Source: Hyperoplus lanceolatus (lineage: Eukaryota > Chordata > Actinopteri > Uranoscopiformes > Ammodytidae). Taken from it: 64,000 nt of DNA. The DNA is taken from assembly GCA_026929865.2 (NCBI GenBank), contig CM049417.1, positions 2,003,501-2,067,500 on the forward strand, in the 5' to 3' direction. Shown here piece by piece: positions 41,201 through 52,640 of this stretch. The notes under the pieces were generated by a model. That model was not told the origin of the DNA. It saw only the letters and a program-made list of their open reading frames with translations, and did no database searches. The stretch's first letter is position 1, and the number at the start of each line of letters is the position of its first letter. The translations under genes were made by a program, and so were the position numbers.

Positions 41201-43699
41201 GCCCTCAATTTTTTTTTTCGTTATTGTTCCATTTTGAAAATATTGTAGCTGCAGGCTGGATAACATCACAGCTAGAACAGTCACCCCGAGCCCCCGGACA
41301 TCATCAAGATGCTAAAACTTAAAATTTGAAGAAAACATCTAGAGTATTTGTATGTATGTATAGCTAAAATCAATTGAAAAAGAATAGATAATCTGCCTTT
41401 GTTTTGGTGCAGTTCGATCTCATTTGATTTACATTGGCAGAGTGAAAAGGAAGGAACTAGTGGTCTTGTGTGAAATGTACTTAACACCTCTAGATATGTC
41501 AGGAAATGTTGTGAAATCCACAGGTTGTTTTCCTCTCACCTCTCTTCTCATCTCTGACTGTCAGCCAGACGTCTGGTGACACTCCAACTCCAGAGATGTT
41601 GCACTTGTAGAATCCTTCATCAGATTTAGAAACACTGTGGATGGTCAGGTTTCTTGTAGAACTGCTCCCGATGAGGACGCCATCTTTATAGAAGTCAGTA
41701 GTGAGGCCGGAGGAGGATGTCTTCTTAGTTCTGCAGAGCATTGTCACATGATCTCCCTCCATCACAGGAAGCACAGGACTCTCCAGGAGCACAGAACCAG
41801 CTGAGGGACAGACAGATAAACAAGAAATAAGTTAGTAGCTCAGGTAACGTAAGGATTTTTTCGGCAAAACTTTAACATGGAAAGACCCTGATGTTTTTGT
41901 ATATGTATTATATTTGTAATTTGTCTTTCTCTTCCTGCCTAGGGACAACCGATTTTCCTATAAGCTGGCATTTTTAAAGCTGTAATTGTTACAGCTGCTC
42001 ATTAATATGCACTGTCCCTATAAAATAAATAAATAAATTGAAGGTCACAAACTGCAACACATTGGTTGGACAATGAAGATGTACTTTAAACTAAAAAATG
42101 TTTCTGGAGTTTTGACCTCCTCACACTTTTTCTTTTCTCCATGCACCTTGGAAGTAGGAGACGTTGGTGAAGAAATCCCTATCCCGGACGAGCCCCCAAT
42201 TTGTCATTTATTGCGACAACAAACCTTCTTGCAGAAAGATGCATGGAGGTCCATGTTTTTTCTCCCCTTATAAACTACAGTTTTGAAATGTTTGTTTAAA
42301 CCCACCGGTCACAGTGATGCGTACGGCCTTGCTGCAGTCTCCTGCTCCAGACTCACACCAGTACTCTCCAGAGTCACATGGGGTAAGGTCTATTGTACAG
42401 TGTGATTCATTTGTATCATTGTGACAAGATGTGAACCCCTCTTGGTTAATGTTTTTGGATGTGTTCCTCAAAAGTTTCCAACCAGAAGAGTTTCCCAGCA
42501 GCCCACAGCTCAGAGAGACAGACTCCCACTCAAAGAACATGGATCTGTTGGGAAGGACTTTCAGAATGGCTGCAAGAAACAGACAGACAAATTCAGATTC
42601 TCATCACACGTCTTGGCACGTTCATTAAAATATTATATGTACTGCAATATTGGTAAATATATCTGTATGTAACTGATTGATGTTGTATTGTCCCAAACAG
42701 GTCTCTCTTGAGCGTGAGACCCTGTGTCTCAATAAGAGTCAAACCAGGTCAAACAGGAAGACACAAGCCAGCTAACTCATCACTTTCTTCACATACGATT
42801 GTTTGCTGTTTCACAACGGATGTTTTTTTTGAACAATAACATGAGTTGGATCTAGCCGCTCCTGTGCAACCTTCATTTAGTTATTTCACTGAGTTAATCT
42901 CATATTAGTGACAACATTTAAGGGCAGTCAGCTTCTTTATAATGCAGCGCTGTAAATAAAAGGCCAAAGCAAAAGTCGACAGCATCTGCAGCTACGGGAG
43001 ATGCAATTAAAGCTTCACATCTCACCCACAATCAGAGACCAACGCTATGAAAGTAGCTGCTGTCTGTGTGAAACCACAAGAAGAAATAACATTTGCAAAG
43101 ATGAAGCTGCATCTCTACAAGATTCATATCTGTCTGTAAATAGAGGGCCTGGTGAGATTTTGTTGCATTCAATTGATTTGTAGTAATGTAAAATATTTAA
43201 AAACTATATGGTAGTCACTAGGTTATTATTTGGGCTGCAGAGGTTACTTAGTGTTAATACAATGAGGTAATGTTATATTAAGATATGATATGATATGATA
43301 TGATATGATATGATATGATATGATATGATATGATATGATGAGATTTTAAAATGCAACATGCTCAAAACACAGGTTGCATCTTGGTGAGTTGCATATATCC
43401 GTATGAGGAAAAATTAAAAGTATTGGCAGTAACTGTCTTGATTGCTTAAGATATTATTCATTAGAAATATGTTTGAAACCAGGATCATGGCTTATCTTTA
43501 ATCTGGCCTCAGGGCGATCACAGAGAACGTTTGAACAGTTTTAAAGTTTACAATCAGTGGGAGATACGGACATTAAAAATAGTGCACGAGCAAGACCAAA
43601 GGATGCAGTTAAAGTTTTGGTGTTATAGCAAAAAAGCTAAAGCTAAAAAACACAGATGTATTACTCACCAATGACAGCGCAGAGTGTTGTTATGGCCAT
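38212..43699 (-). CDS. Fc-receptor-like two-Ig inhibitory receptor with ITIM (FCRL-C)
   Basis: Minus-strand exons: 43669-43699 leader start (MAITTLCAVIG), 42306-42569 Ig D1 (LSCGLLG, GEYWCES), 41540-41800 Ig D2 (MLCRT, GFYKCNI), 40911-41021 membrane segment (SPLIYILLPVVVVCILLICA, then LLCLWKSCK), 38442-38513 tail exon GKEDPDVFYTDVIITQEG, 38212-38237 DTDDQPLY and stop. Every junction is GT-AG and phase 1; the sum is 765 nt, 254 residues. VFYTDV fits the ITIM consensus (S/I/V/L)xYxx(I/V/L), which recruits SHP-type phosphatases, so an inhibitory role is likely. The leader mini-exon found in FCRL-B (24 nt) was not located here and would add about eight residues. D2 is close to that of FCRL-B (shared [11 protein letters not shown] and KSDEGFYKC). 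The 2.4-kb gap before the tail exon contains TTAA elements and another short element. The link between membrane and ITIM exons rests on phase, order and strand. Confidence 0.65.
38772..39153 (+). mobile_element. TTAA-flanked inverted-repeat element, copy 2
   Basis: Bounded by TTAA on both sides with ends AAAGCTGCAGTGTGTA and, complemented, AAAGGTGCAGTGTGTA. About 381 bp, no coding capacity, and near-identical to copies at 48590 and 61508. It lies in the FCRL-C membrane-to-tail intron. Confidence 0.7.
39242..39410 (-). mobile_element. TTAA element, truncated copy
   Basis: It starts with TTAA and AAAGGTGCAGTGTGTAATAT like the complement of the full elements, then stops after CCTGATGACATTCCA. 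It runs into sequence that is a copy of 35440-35640. Confidence 0.6.
40046..40745. mobile_element. Inverted-repeat DNA element with a degenerate homopolymer core
   Basis: The left end CTTAAGCCTAGATCAGACTA and the complement of the right end (TTAAGGCCAAGCACACACTA) are imperfect terminal repeats of a short non-autonomous element. The middle (about 40120-40345) is a chain of A, G and T runs, unlike anything else in the window. No coding sequence is present. Confidence 0.45.
43282..43340. repeat. (ATATG)n pentanucleotide microsatellite
   Basis: About twelve tandem ATATG units in the first FCRL-C intron region. Confidence 0.95.
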
Positions 43700-43712
43700 G
43701 CTGCTCGGCTGC

Positions 43713-43743
43713 TGACTGACTGACTGACTGACTGACTGACTGA
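43713..43743. repeat. (TGAC)n tract just upstream of the FCRL-C start
   Basis: About eight TGAC units end 13 bases upstream of the FCRL-C initiator ATG (43699, minus). The tract is therefore probably in the 5' UTR or promoter of that gene, where length variation could affect expression. Confidence 0.9.
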
Positions 43744-44127
43744 AAGAGTTGCATCACACCAAAAGCTAAAATCTGTGACAGAGGCCGCAGCTTCCTGCCT
43801 GCAGTGCTGTCAGCTCTTTTTTACTTTTTACACCTCTTATGCCAACTCTTTGGGACCTCCACCTTTAACCTCAGTTAAACTCTGTATTGTTGCAGTAGCA
43901 GAAGATTTTACAATTTGCATCAAAACAGGCTGCACATAGAGGCTGGGATGAAGAGTGCAAAAGGTCTAGTTGATGTGGTCATCAGGACATGTGCCTTCTT
44001 CAATTGGTTGTTACTGCAAGAAGCAGTCGCAGACTTTTGGGGGCCGTAAGTAAATTAACTATGCAACTAAAATAACAAAATATGAGTTTAGTCTCACATA
44101 ATGTCCAACCAACTCAGCATGTGGTAA

Positions 44128-44224
<97 letters not shown>

Positions 44225-45704
44225 GAGCTGGGTCTGGTCACCGTGACCCAATCAAGCCGCCTGCACAGCTGCTTCCGAACCTGCCACCAGTCTGCTGCAG
44301 TATTCAAGACTCATCAGTACTCAGTTCGTACAGTCACCAACAGTGGTCCTATGTCAGGACTTGTGATGTGGTGTGGTGTGCTGCTTCTGCACTTTGAATG
44401 GCCTTGTGTCTGAATTGTGCTATATAAATAAACATGACTTGACTTGCTTTGATCAAGCTACTTCGATATCTCGATCCAGTTCCAGCTTCCTGTTCACCGC
44501 CCTCTTCCTGGAACAAGTCGTAGTCAGTTTTTGTTCGGAAGTTTTGCTTTTCTTCTTGGCTTAAAAATAACTTTTGGGTTTCATGTACTTTTTTCAGTTT
44601 TGGGTGATCTGATGCTCTGAGGTGTTTGGGGTTTCTGGACATTTTTTCTATTCAGACTATGTTGGGATTTCCAGGGGTCTCCCCAGAGCATTCACAGAAA
44701 AAAAAACACCAAACGGAGAGTAAGACTGCATCAGTAAAAATTGTACATTACGAAAAAAGATTATTATGACTTTATTTGTGACAAAATAGTTCACCTAAAA
44801 AGATATTCCCTGTTATAGTCAGTTTTGATAAATTTACTTGAGTCTTAAAAGAAATGCTGATTAGCCCTCCACACAATGATGATCATAATATGAAAGTTTA
44901 ACCCTGTCCTCACTTGGAAAAAGGGCAACAGAAAATGTTTTTCTTTGCATTTATTATTTTCTAGGAGCAAAAATAACAAGAATCTATGTTTTCTTTTTTT
45001 TTTTTTTTTTATATACAGGCTTCTGCCAACAGTTGAACGTTAAAGATTAAATTAAAGTGATTTTTCTTTTTACAGGCTTCTGCCAACAGTTGAAAGAACG
45101 TTAAAGATTAAATTAAAGTGATTGTGTAAAATATGGTCGTCATTTCGGCTAGTTGTATTACTTTTAACCATTTCTTATGTTCATAATAAATAATATACAG
45201 TTTTATTTGAGAATTGTATGAGTTCACAACACCTTGTCACTATATGAAGAGGTCCAATGTAAAATCGATGTCATAGAATAGGCATCATTTTCATTTGTCC
45301 ACTAAACTTGTATGTGTAAATAAATAAATTAACTCTTAAAGTAATTCAGTGAATCCAATTTCCCTCCCTATCTTTATATACACTTATTATATATTTTTTT
45401 TTTGGGGGGGGGTGCATGAAACAGGACTTATATAACATTCATGATGGTAGCCTACTAAATGTCTTTAAAATTCCTACATTAACTTGTTGAAACCATCAGA
45501 AACCCTGAAAACCTTATACATTAAAAGGTATTATGTGCTATGTTCTATTCTGTGACACTGTGGCCTACATCTAGAGAGAAAGATCTGGAAAGTCTATAAA
45601 GAAACATCTAGAAATTGCTTGTTGACTCTAGTTTAGTCTTATTCTGTTGAATCCAATGAGGCGTGTTGGTTTAATGAAGAAACATTACATAAACACACCT
45701 GACC
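43744..45704. other. Spacer with a (TG)n tract and a short tandem duplication
   Basis: No gene was recognised between the divergent starts of FCRL-C (43699) and BTNL-C (45892). The region contains a (TG)n microsatellite at 44129-44223. It also has a direct duplication of about 55 bp containing ACAGGCTTCTGCCAACAGTT (45016-45064 and 45073-45121). Confidence 0.6.
44129..44223. repeat. (TG)n microsatellite
   Basis: About 47 TG units; it gives Val/Cys and His/Thr open frames that are not genes. Confidence 0.97.
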
Positions 45705-45891
45705 TTTTCCATGACGTGGTGGAATGTCAGTGGTTACGAGGCCAGGGCGGAGCCAGAGCCAGCCAGCATGATGGAGGTTCCCTCATACAAAACGTGTTCG
45801 AGCAAGAAGTAGCTTATCATTCAACCATTCTCGGGTAGAGTAAACCATACGCGTTATTTTCGTCCGTTTAGTCGTTGTAACGGCTACTTCT
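45705..45891 (+). promoter_or_regulatory. Upstream region of BTNL-C conserved with 14641-14795
   Basis: GGCGGAGCCAGAG, ATTCTCGGGTAGAGTAA and GTTGTAACGGCTACTTCT recur in the same order upstream of both MVH-type leader exons. The spacing to the ATG is nearly the same, which fits a shared promoter and 5' UTR. No TATA box was seen. Confidence 0.4.
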
Positions 45892-47201
45892 ATGGTACAC
45901 TTCGTGGACTCCGTGCTTCGCTTCGGTTCTCCCCTCTGGATTTTCGCTTTCCTCCTCTGTCTGGCGGTGTGGCCGACGACTGCTCAAGGTAAGCTCGCAT
46001 TCAATTCAACTTTCTCATGTGAAAACTTTAATAAGCTATCCTTCGGTTGAGTAGACACGTGTGTCCAAACTGCTACTAATAGTTTGTATTGTCCTCACAC
46101 TGTAATGTGTATTAATACGAGTCGTTTTGTTTGGCATATTGATGTGATTATTTTAATTCATTCGTAAAACTTTGCCGCCAGACCGTTACAAATTAACTGA
46201 CGTAGACAAACGTCACGTCAACGGCTCAACCAAAAACGTAAAAAAAAGTGTTTGACTTGTAGTTTAAATGTTTTATGGCTTGAATGGCAGTGGGCTACAT
46301 TTAAAATAACTGTCAAGTAATTCCGTGGGACTGTGTGTCAGACGAAAGCAGACTAAACATTTGCATACTTTCTGTCTTTGTCATATTATGTCCCCTGAGT
46401 CATTTGTGATGTTTCCACTTTTCCCACTTGGTCTCACACACATGTTATCGCCAGTCACCTTAAGAAAATGTCTGTTGATGATGATGATGAGTTTAGAAAG
46501 TGACTCATTAGATTAAACCTTCCACGTGCTGCACAATGAGCTGGCAGCTCAGTGTTTGCCACACTAAGTCATTTTTTTTTTTTTTTTTTAAATAAACCGG
46601 AAACAAAGTCTTTCAGGATGTGTCACTGCCTCAATCAGTTTTCTTATGAAATAACTGGTAAAGGCGGCATTGTCTTATATTTTTTTTCAAATGTTGGGAT
46701 ACAGCCAATAGTTAAGGAGTGCCATATCCGGAAAAACAGAGTAACATTGTATCCTACCTAATACAATGTCTGAGTTCAGCTTCCATTCAAATTTGAATAG
46801 ATAGGTCTACGTTAATTTAATCCCAAAGGGAAATTTCTCTGCTGCAGTATTCCTAGTCATTTCCATAAAATAAACAAACATCAAGGTAAGTAGGTCAGAT
46901 CACACCAGGGTAAGAATTGAACTTCTCAGTTTGAACTGTAAAATATGTTTTTAAAAAGGGCGGGTTGTATACTTTCAAATATTTTGGGACATGGCCAGTA
47001 GTAGGCAGGGCAGTTAAACTGTAATTTGGCAGGGAAAACAAGGCGGGCTCTTGTAGTGTAGTGGTTTGGGCACTACAAAAAATACTTATTACAACAAATT
47101 GAAATTCGTGGACTGTTAGTCCAAAACCTGAACGATTAATTGATTTCTAATCAGAAAATCCCCGCAAACCAGTCAAACGCCCAAAAAAACGTTCGATTTG
47201 A

Positions 47202-47244
<43 letters not shown>

Positions 47245-48372
47245 TATTTTTATTTTTATTTTTTGTTAAAGCAAATCCGATTCCAGGGTTTAATTCTTCC
47301 CATAATTTCCCCCTAGCTGAGCCAGATGTGGTTGGACCCCCTCAGCCAATCATAGCCATCTCGGGTGATGATGTCATACTGCCGTGCCACCTGGACCCTC
47401 CGCTCAACGTGCAGAGGCTGACAGTAGTGTGGTCCAAACCCGATCTCAAGCCCGACCCTTTAGACCGACTGAGCCGCGTCGAGTACGTTCACCTTTACAG
47501 GAACCAGCACGAGGTCCCGGACATGAAGATCCAGTCGTACGTCAGCCGGACGGTGCTGTCCCAGGATGGGCTGAAGCACGGGAACATTTCACTCAAGATC
47601 AGGAACGTTACTGTGGCGGACCAAGGGAGATACAAGTGTCTGATCCCAAAGCTAAAAAGCGAAGTGAAGGAGGCCATTCTTGAGCTTGTCGTTGGTGAGT
47701 TATTTTTTATTTATTTTTCATGTCAAGGGTCTAGACTGCAACTTAAAACCCCTGTAAACCAGAATTCACATTCTAACTATGTAATTTTGGGGGTTAAAAA
47801 CAGTCATACTCAAAACCATGACTGTTGCCAATACTCAATTTTTTTGTCATTCGCCAATTTGTGTTTTAGATAATTAAATAATTCCAAATCTTGTGTTTTC
47901 TCAGAACAACGCTCTGTTGAAACGTGGACGAAAGAGACGCCGCTGCATCCCAGAGGTCTCCAAACTCCAGAACCAAAGGATGAGTCGGGCGTTACAGGTG
48001 AGAATAGGTTTTTGAAATTAAGATTTTCACTGAATTATTTCACGGCGCTCTGATTCATGTATTTGAAGTCTTCCAGTGACTAAATCTTTTGCCTCCATTT
48101 TCTTTCTCCCACCAGTTCGCCTGCAACATCTTCACATTCTGATCCCAGTGTTGGTCGTCCTTCTTACTGTTGGTGCATTTGTTGGATGTTTACTGAAATG
48201 CAAGTGTCAGAAAAATGATGTAAGTAAGATGTCAAACAAAACATGTTGCTTCTTAGTTGTGTAAACAAACCAGACTCGTTTTAGGAGACTGCTGACTAAT
48301 TCTCAAATTTGTGTTCATTTGTCCCCATAGTTACAGAAGTATGGACCCCCAGAAGAACAACTTTCTGCCTAG
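45892..48372 (+). CDS. Single-IgV butyrophilin-like membrane protein (BTNL-C)
   Basis: Exons: 45892-45988 leader (MVHFVDSVLRFGSPLWIFAF, then LLCLAVWPTTAQG), 47317-47694 IgV (VILPCHL, DQGRYKCLI), 47905-47997 stalk (EQRSVETWTKETPLHPRG), 48116-48219 membrane segment (ILIPVLVVLLTVGAFVGCLL), 48331-48372 short tail (LQKYGPPEEQLSA) and stop. Junctions are GT-AG; phases are 1,1,1,0. The sum is 714 nt, 237 residues. The IgV is of butyrophilin/MOG or B7-like type with a longer C'-D region than its neighbours (342 versus 378 nt). There is no IgC or B30.2 domain and no tyrosine signalling motif. The leader is almost the same as the orphan leader at 14796. A (ATT)n tract lies in intron 1. Function is probably cell-cell recognition or T-cell regulation, by family only. 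Confidence 0.75.
47202..47243. repeat. (ATT)n microsatellite
   Basis: About fourteen ATT units followed by a T-rich stretch in the intron just upstream of the BTNL-C IgV exon. Confidence 0.95.
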
Positions 48373-48589
48373 GTGCCTTGCTCAAGGGGCGGGTTGGGAG
48401 TTTATTGTAATGGAGATTAGTGTTAGACACTTTCCCCTTCTTGGATCATTCTGGGATTCGAACCAACAGCACGTCCAGCCACCGATGGGACCGGCAGGAG
48501 TGAGATCTTTATGATGGACAAACATCACCATCTAAAAGAGAATGTAAGGACTTGATCATGAACTTTGAACCACTGCTGATCAATTTCTC

Positions 48590-48971
48590 TTAAAGCTGCA
48601 GTGTGTAGAATTGTGGGTTTTATTTCCTAGCAGATTTTGAAGAAAGTAATTATAATATCCATAAGTACATTTAATTTAGTGCATAATAGCTGAAAAAAAT
48701 GTTTTGATTTATTTATTTTTCCCTTAGAAAGGGTCTCATATATGTCTGTATTTCTGCATATCTTGGACCAAGGCCTAGTGCCGCCATCTTGAAAGTGTCA
48801 TAGTTGGAATGTCATCAGGTGCATTGTTTAAAATGTAGAATTGTTCTTGTCCTTGAAGGCCACTGTAGCTTCTGTTATTATTCTAAAGGGTTGGGGTTAC
48901 CCAGGGAGCGTTGCATTCTAGAACTTTGTAGAACTTTCTTGATGATGTCATATTACACACTGCACCTTTAA
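48590..48971 (+). mobile_element. TTAA-flanked inverted-repeat element, copy 3
   Basis: Same element as at 38772 and 61508, bounded by TTAA. It lies 0.2 kb after the BTNL-C stop, probably within its 3' UTR. Confidence 0.7.
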
Positions 48972-48972
48972 T

Positions 48973-51360
48973 ATCTAGATAACAATATGATGTAACCTGG
49001 AGAAATGTGAAATGAGTTGATCCATACTTTGAAAGCATGAAAGTGTAACGTAGTCAAGCCACACTGCAACTCTTCTGATATTGTTTTAGTTGGAATATTA
49101 TTTCCACATTTGCATCTGATGTGGCTTCACTTTGCATCAGAGGTGCATTCAAATGAACTCTGCAGAAGTTTCAACCTAAATGTCACACAGTGTTTTTATG
49201 TATAAAGGTTTATATGCAGCTGGGTTGTAGTCTATTGTCAATATCGCCACTCACACTCCACTCTGTTTCCTTTGTCCACAGCTCCCCTAAAGGTCCTGAA
49301 AGTGTCTGGAAGAATTCAGAAAACTTGATTGTCTGTCCATATAGAGGTGGGAAAAACGGACAACACTCAAAACAAACTTGGGACAATCAATGTACGGATC
49401 TGGTACCTTTGGGGAAAACGGTGCCTTTTTGAAAACGACCCAAAACAGAACTGAAGGATTTTTTTCCCCCTAAAGTTTGGTTTTCAGCCTGAAGAAGGGA
49501 CTGTGCCAGAACTATAAATCGTCCTCAACAAAAGATCATGCGCAGATTGGATTTGCATCTACATGAGAGTTTTTTTTTTCTATGGAGAGAAAGTCACTGA
49601 ACTTCATGGCAGCGTTAGTTAAAGCACTTTAGTTTTTTTCAAATTTTACACATTGTCGTTCATTTTCAACCAGAGATGACCTCAAAAATGAAACACGATG
49701 GACATTGAATTCTGCAACATTTTTTTTTTATTCAACCTCAACTTTTTCTTTATAGTCAAGCTCTTATCCCTCCTCTCCCTGAAGGATAATACTCAATGAC
49801 CTATTTTGTGTTGAACTGAGCTTGTTACTCGACTGTCGTAGAATACATGTCGAGGTCCTTTGGGGACTTGCACCAATATATTTTGCCACAACAATGTGAT
49901 CGGGTTCGACAGGATAGTAAATTCATACTTTGTCTGTTCCTAACTTTGAATGTTTAGGTGGATCACTAAATTTAAACCGGTTGCACCAACACAAAGTACC
50001 TCTGTCTTGAAAGTTATTCGTTAGTAAATACTTACACCCCCTAACTACCGGGTGTAAGTGCTATGTGTCAACTGTAACTGAAATAGTTAACTCTGCTAAA
50101 ATATATATGACTCAACTAATGTGAAGAACAGGGATCCGATTGATGTATCCACACTTGATAACACTGCTTAATAACGAGGTAAATGTAACTCTTAGAGATG
50201 TTAAAATTCATGTCGCAAAAATAACAACATTCTTGTAATTATAAAACACAATGCATATTTCCTAGGAACAGACTTACACAATGGTCCAACCTCATTTATT
50301 AATCACCAGTTGGAAACTACATAGTAGTTCTGAGCTCTTTAAGTTCGAACTTGAATGTATTTATAAAAAGCTGGTGCAGAGCACCTGTTTATTTAACCCT
50401 TACTCAGTGAAAAGATAAGAAGGTATGTGTATTTGTGTTGGTAGACCCAACATTACAGCCAGAGTAGGAGAAGTAAATATGCGAAGGGGAAAGGTTTGCC
50501 TGGTGAGCTTTACATTTGTTTCTCCTACAGATCAGTCTGGCCTTTCTCCATTTGAATATAAATAACCGGGACAAACAGAACCTGCATTCTGACCGAATGT
50601 TCTTCGAAAGCAGCTTCTGATTGGTTCATGTAGTCGTCAATCTTGCTTCGCGAGACCAGACAAACTGTATCTCACGAGCTTATTCGTCAATCCATGATGA
50701 CGTCAACGACTACAGGAACCAATCGGGGGCTGCCTTCCATTAACGGACGGGGCCGGGCTCCTCCCAATGGAGATTGGAGAAAGTCCAGACTGATCTGAGG
50801 GGGAGAAACAAATGTCAAGCCCACACAATCAGGCTCTTCAGGGTTTGGGAAACATGGCTAAACTTCCCCGCTTGTTAAGACTGATGGGAACAGGAAATGA
50901 TGTAAAATCCCTGTGACTCTGATTAGAATAGTGTCTCTGAGAGTATTGGTGGAGTTTTTAGGTTAATTTTTAGGTTACGCCATGACTGAAAATAAGTCCA
51001 CAGGATGTGACAAAGTGTGCAAGTGAAATGTTCCGAATTTAACCATGGCACATGTAAATTCAGAGTTTAAATTTATTTTTTTACAAGTAAGAATTTCCAC
51101 ATGCCTTTGAGCAGGGCCTCACTGCGCTTATATTTATATAATTTTTTACTCAGCTTTTATTTAATTGTTCAATAAGGATTGAACTTCTTGTGTTGTTTAA
51201 GCACTGAATAAAAATCTCCATTCCAGATATTTGAAATGTATGGAAATATGTTTATTTTGCATTCTGTTATAGGAATACTATGATGTTTACAAGTTCTGCA
51301 CTTTGTTATTATTCCCAAACATTATGTGCTTTGATGTGAAGCTTAAAAAAATAAAGCACA
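48973..51360 (+). other. Probable long 3' UTR or flank of BTNL-C
   Basis: No further coding exon was seen. Candidate polyadenylation signals AATAAA lie at 51207-51212 and 51350-51355. Either could end a BTNL-C transcript with a 3' UTR of about 3 kb. Parts near 49020-49520 are related to 57840-58500, so this flank was duplicated together with the last exon. Confidence 0.35.
50506..50821. mobile_element. Palindromic short DNA element
   Basis: The left end (ACATTTGTTTCTCCTACAGA then TCAGTCTGG) and the right end (CCAGACTGATCTGAGGGGGA then GAAACAAATGT) are inverted repeats of about 35 bp. Inner parts are also complementary (GATTGGTTCATGTAGTCGT against ACGACTACAGGAACCAATC). This is a non-coding foldback-like or MITE-type element. 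Confidence 0.6.
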
Positions 51361-52061
51361 TTTTCAAATTACTGCATTGTGTCAACTGGTCTTTTAACAT
51401 TAAGTTAAAGGATAATATAATGTTAGACTAAACTCACATATGTCTAATGATAATCTAAGTTCTGCTTCATATCTTCATTAACACTTTCCATGATCTATTT
51501 ATGAATGACACGTTGCTCAAGCCACTATGTCCCCTCACATTTGTATGTATTGCTTTATTGTTGACACTTCTGTTGTGTGGTGCCCTCTAGTGTTTTATTG
51601 TTTTTTCTGAGACAAAAAACCTCAGGACTCTGAAATTGAAGTCTGAAGTCTAAGTTAGTTCTGACTTTTATTCAAAATATAAATTAAGACATTCACGGTT
51701 ATAACTTAATTCTTTGATCCATTCATTCTCTCTTTTTATACCACAACTCAGATTTAACAGGTTGCAATTAATCTAGTAGAAGTAGTGACTCTGAATATTT
51801 CAATACTAAAACCTTGACATTTCTTCACTGGCTGGCTGAAGTTTAATAAACCCCCCCCCCCAAAAACAAAAATCATAACCAGATGCCCCAATCACTTCAA
51901 CGGGCCCCTTTCTACATATTTATTTAAATTATCTTTTATTATTTGATAAGGAGCAAATATTGCATAGTTGGGCAGTCAGCATGGACAGAAACTGAAATGC
52001 CTGATTCTATGCTATAAATTGTACCGCTGATTTCATCCTACTATGGTAACTTATAACTGAT

Positions 52062-52405
52062 TGGATTTATATAGCGCTTTATTTCGATGTTGTTGACTCA
52101 AAGCGCTTTACAGGGTTCCAGGTTCAATTCGTTCACACACAGTCATACCGGTGGTGGTAAACTACGATTGTAGCCACAGCTGCCCTGGGGCAGACTGACG
52201 GAAGCGAGGCTGCCATACCGCGCCATCGGCCCCTCCGACCACCACCTCAAACATACAGCAATCATACACATTCACACAAGGCAGGGTGGGTGAAGTGTCT
52301 TGCCCAAGGACACAGCAACCATGACACAGGTGGCCGGGCGGGAATCGAACCTCCAACCCTTTGATCATTGGCCAACCCGCTTAACCACCTGAGCCACAGT
52401 CGCCC
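52062..52405 (-). mobile_element. tRNA-derived SINE, minus orientation
   Basis: Complemented, the right end gives GGGCGACTGTGGCTCAGGTG, then a B-box-like GGTTCGATTCCCGCC, as in tRNA-derived SINE heads. The left end has the AAAGCGCTATATAAATCC-type tail. It lies downstream of the first phospholipase gene. Confidence 0.75.
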
Positions 52406-52473
52406 ACTTGATTTAAATGATACACTTGATGATTCAGGAAACGGGGAAAATGAGAGATGCAGTCGTAATAGTG

Positions 52474-52479
52474 TTTATT
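52474..52479 (-). terminator. Polyadenylation signal of phospholipase gene 1
   Basis: Minus-strand AATAAA lies about 165 bases after the stop codon at 52641, with the same context as the signal of the tandem copy at 55739. Confidence 0.6.
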
Positions 52480-52640
52480 AATATCAGAATGACTTCACAA
52501 TTTCAAACCCAACAGGAGTGATTTCACACACGGAAGGAATGATGGATAGTTATTAGAAATCTTTAGTATAGTCTGTTCCAATACAGACATTTAATTAATT
52601 AACAATACAGTAATTAAATTGTGAATCCAATTTGATACAA

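Noticed and set aside
47384-47683. 99-residue plus-strand open frame
   Set aside because: It is a shifted-frame shadow of the BTNL-C IgV exon, rich in Arg and Pro.
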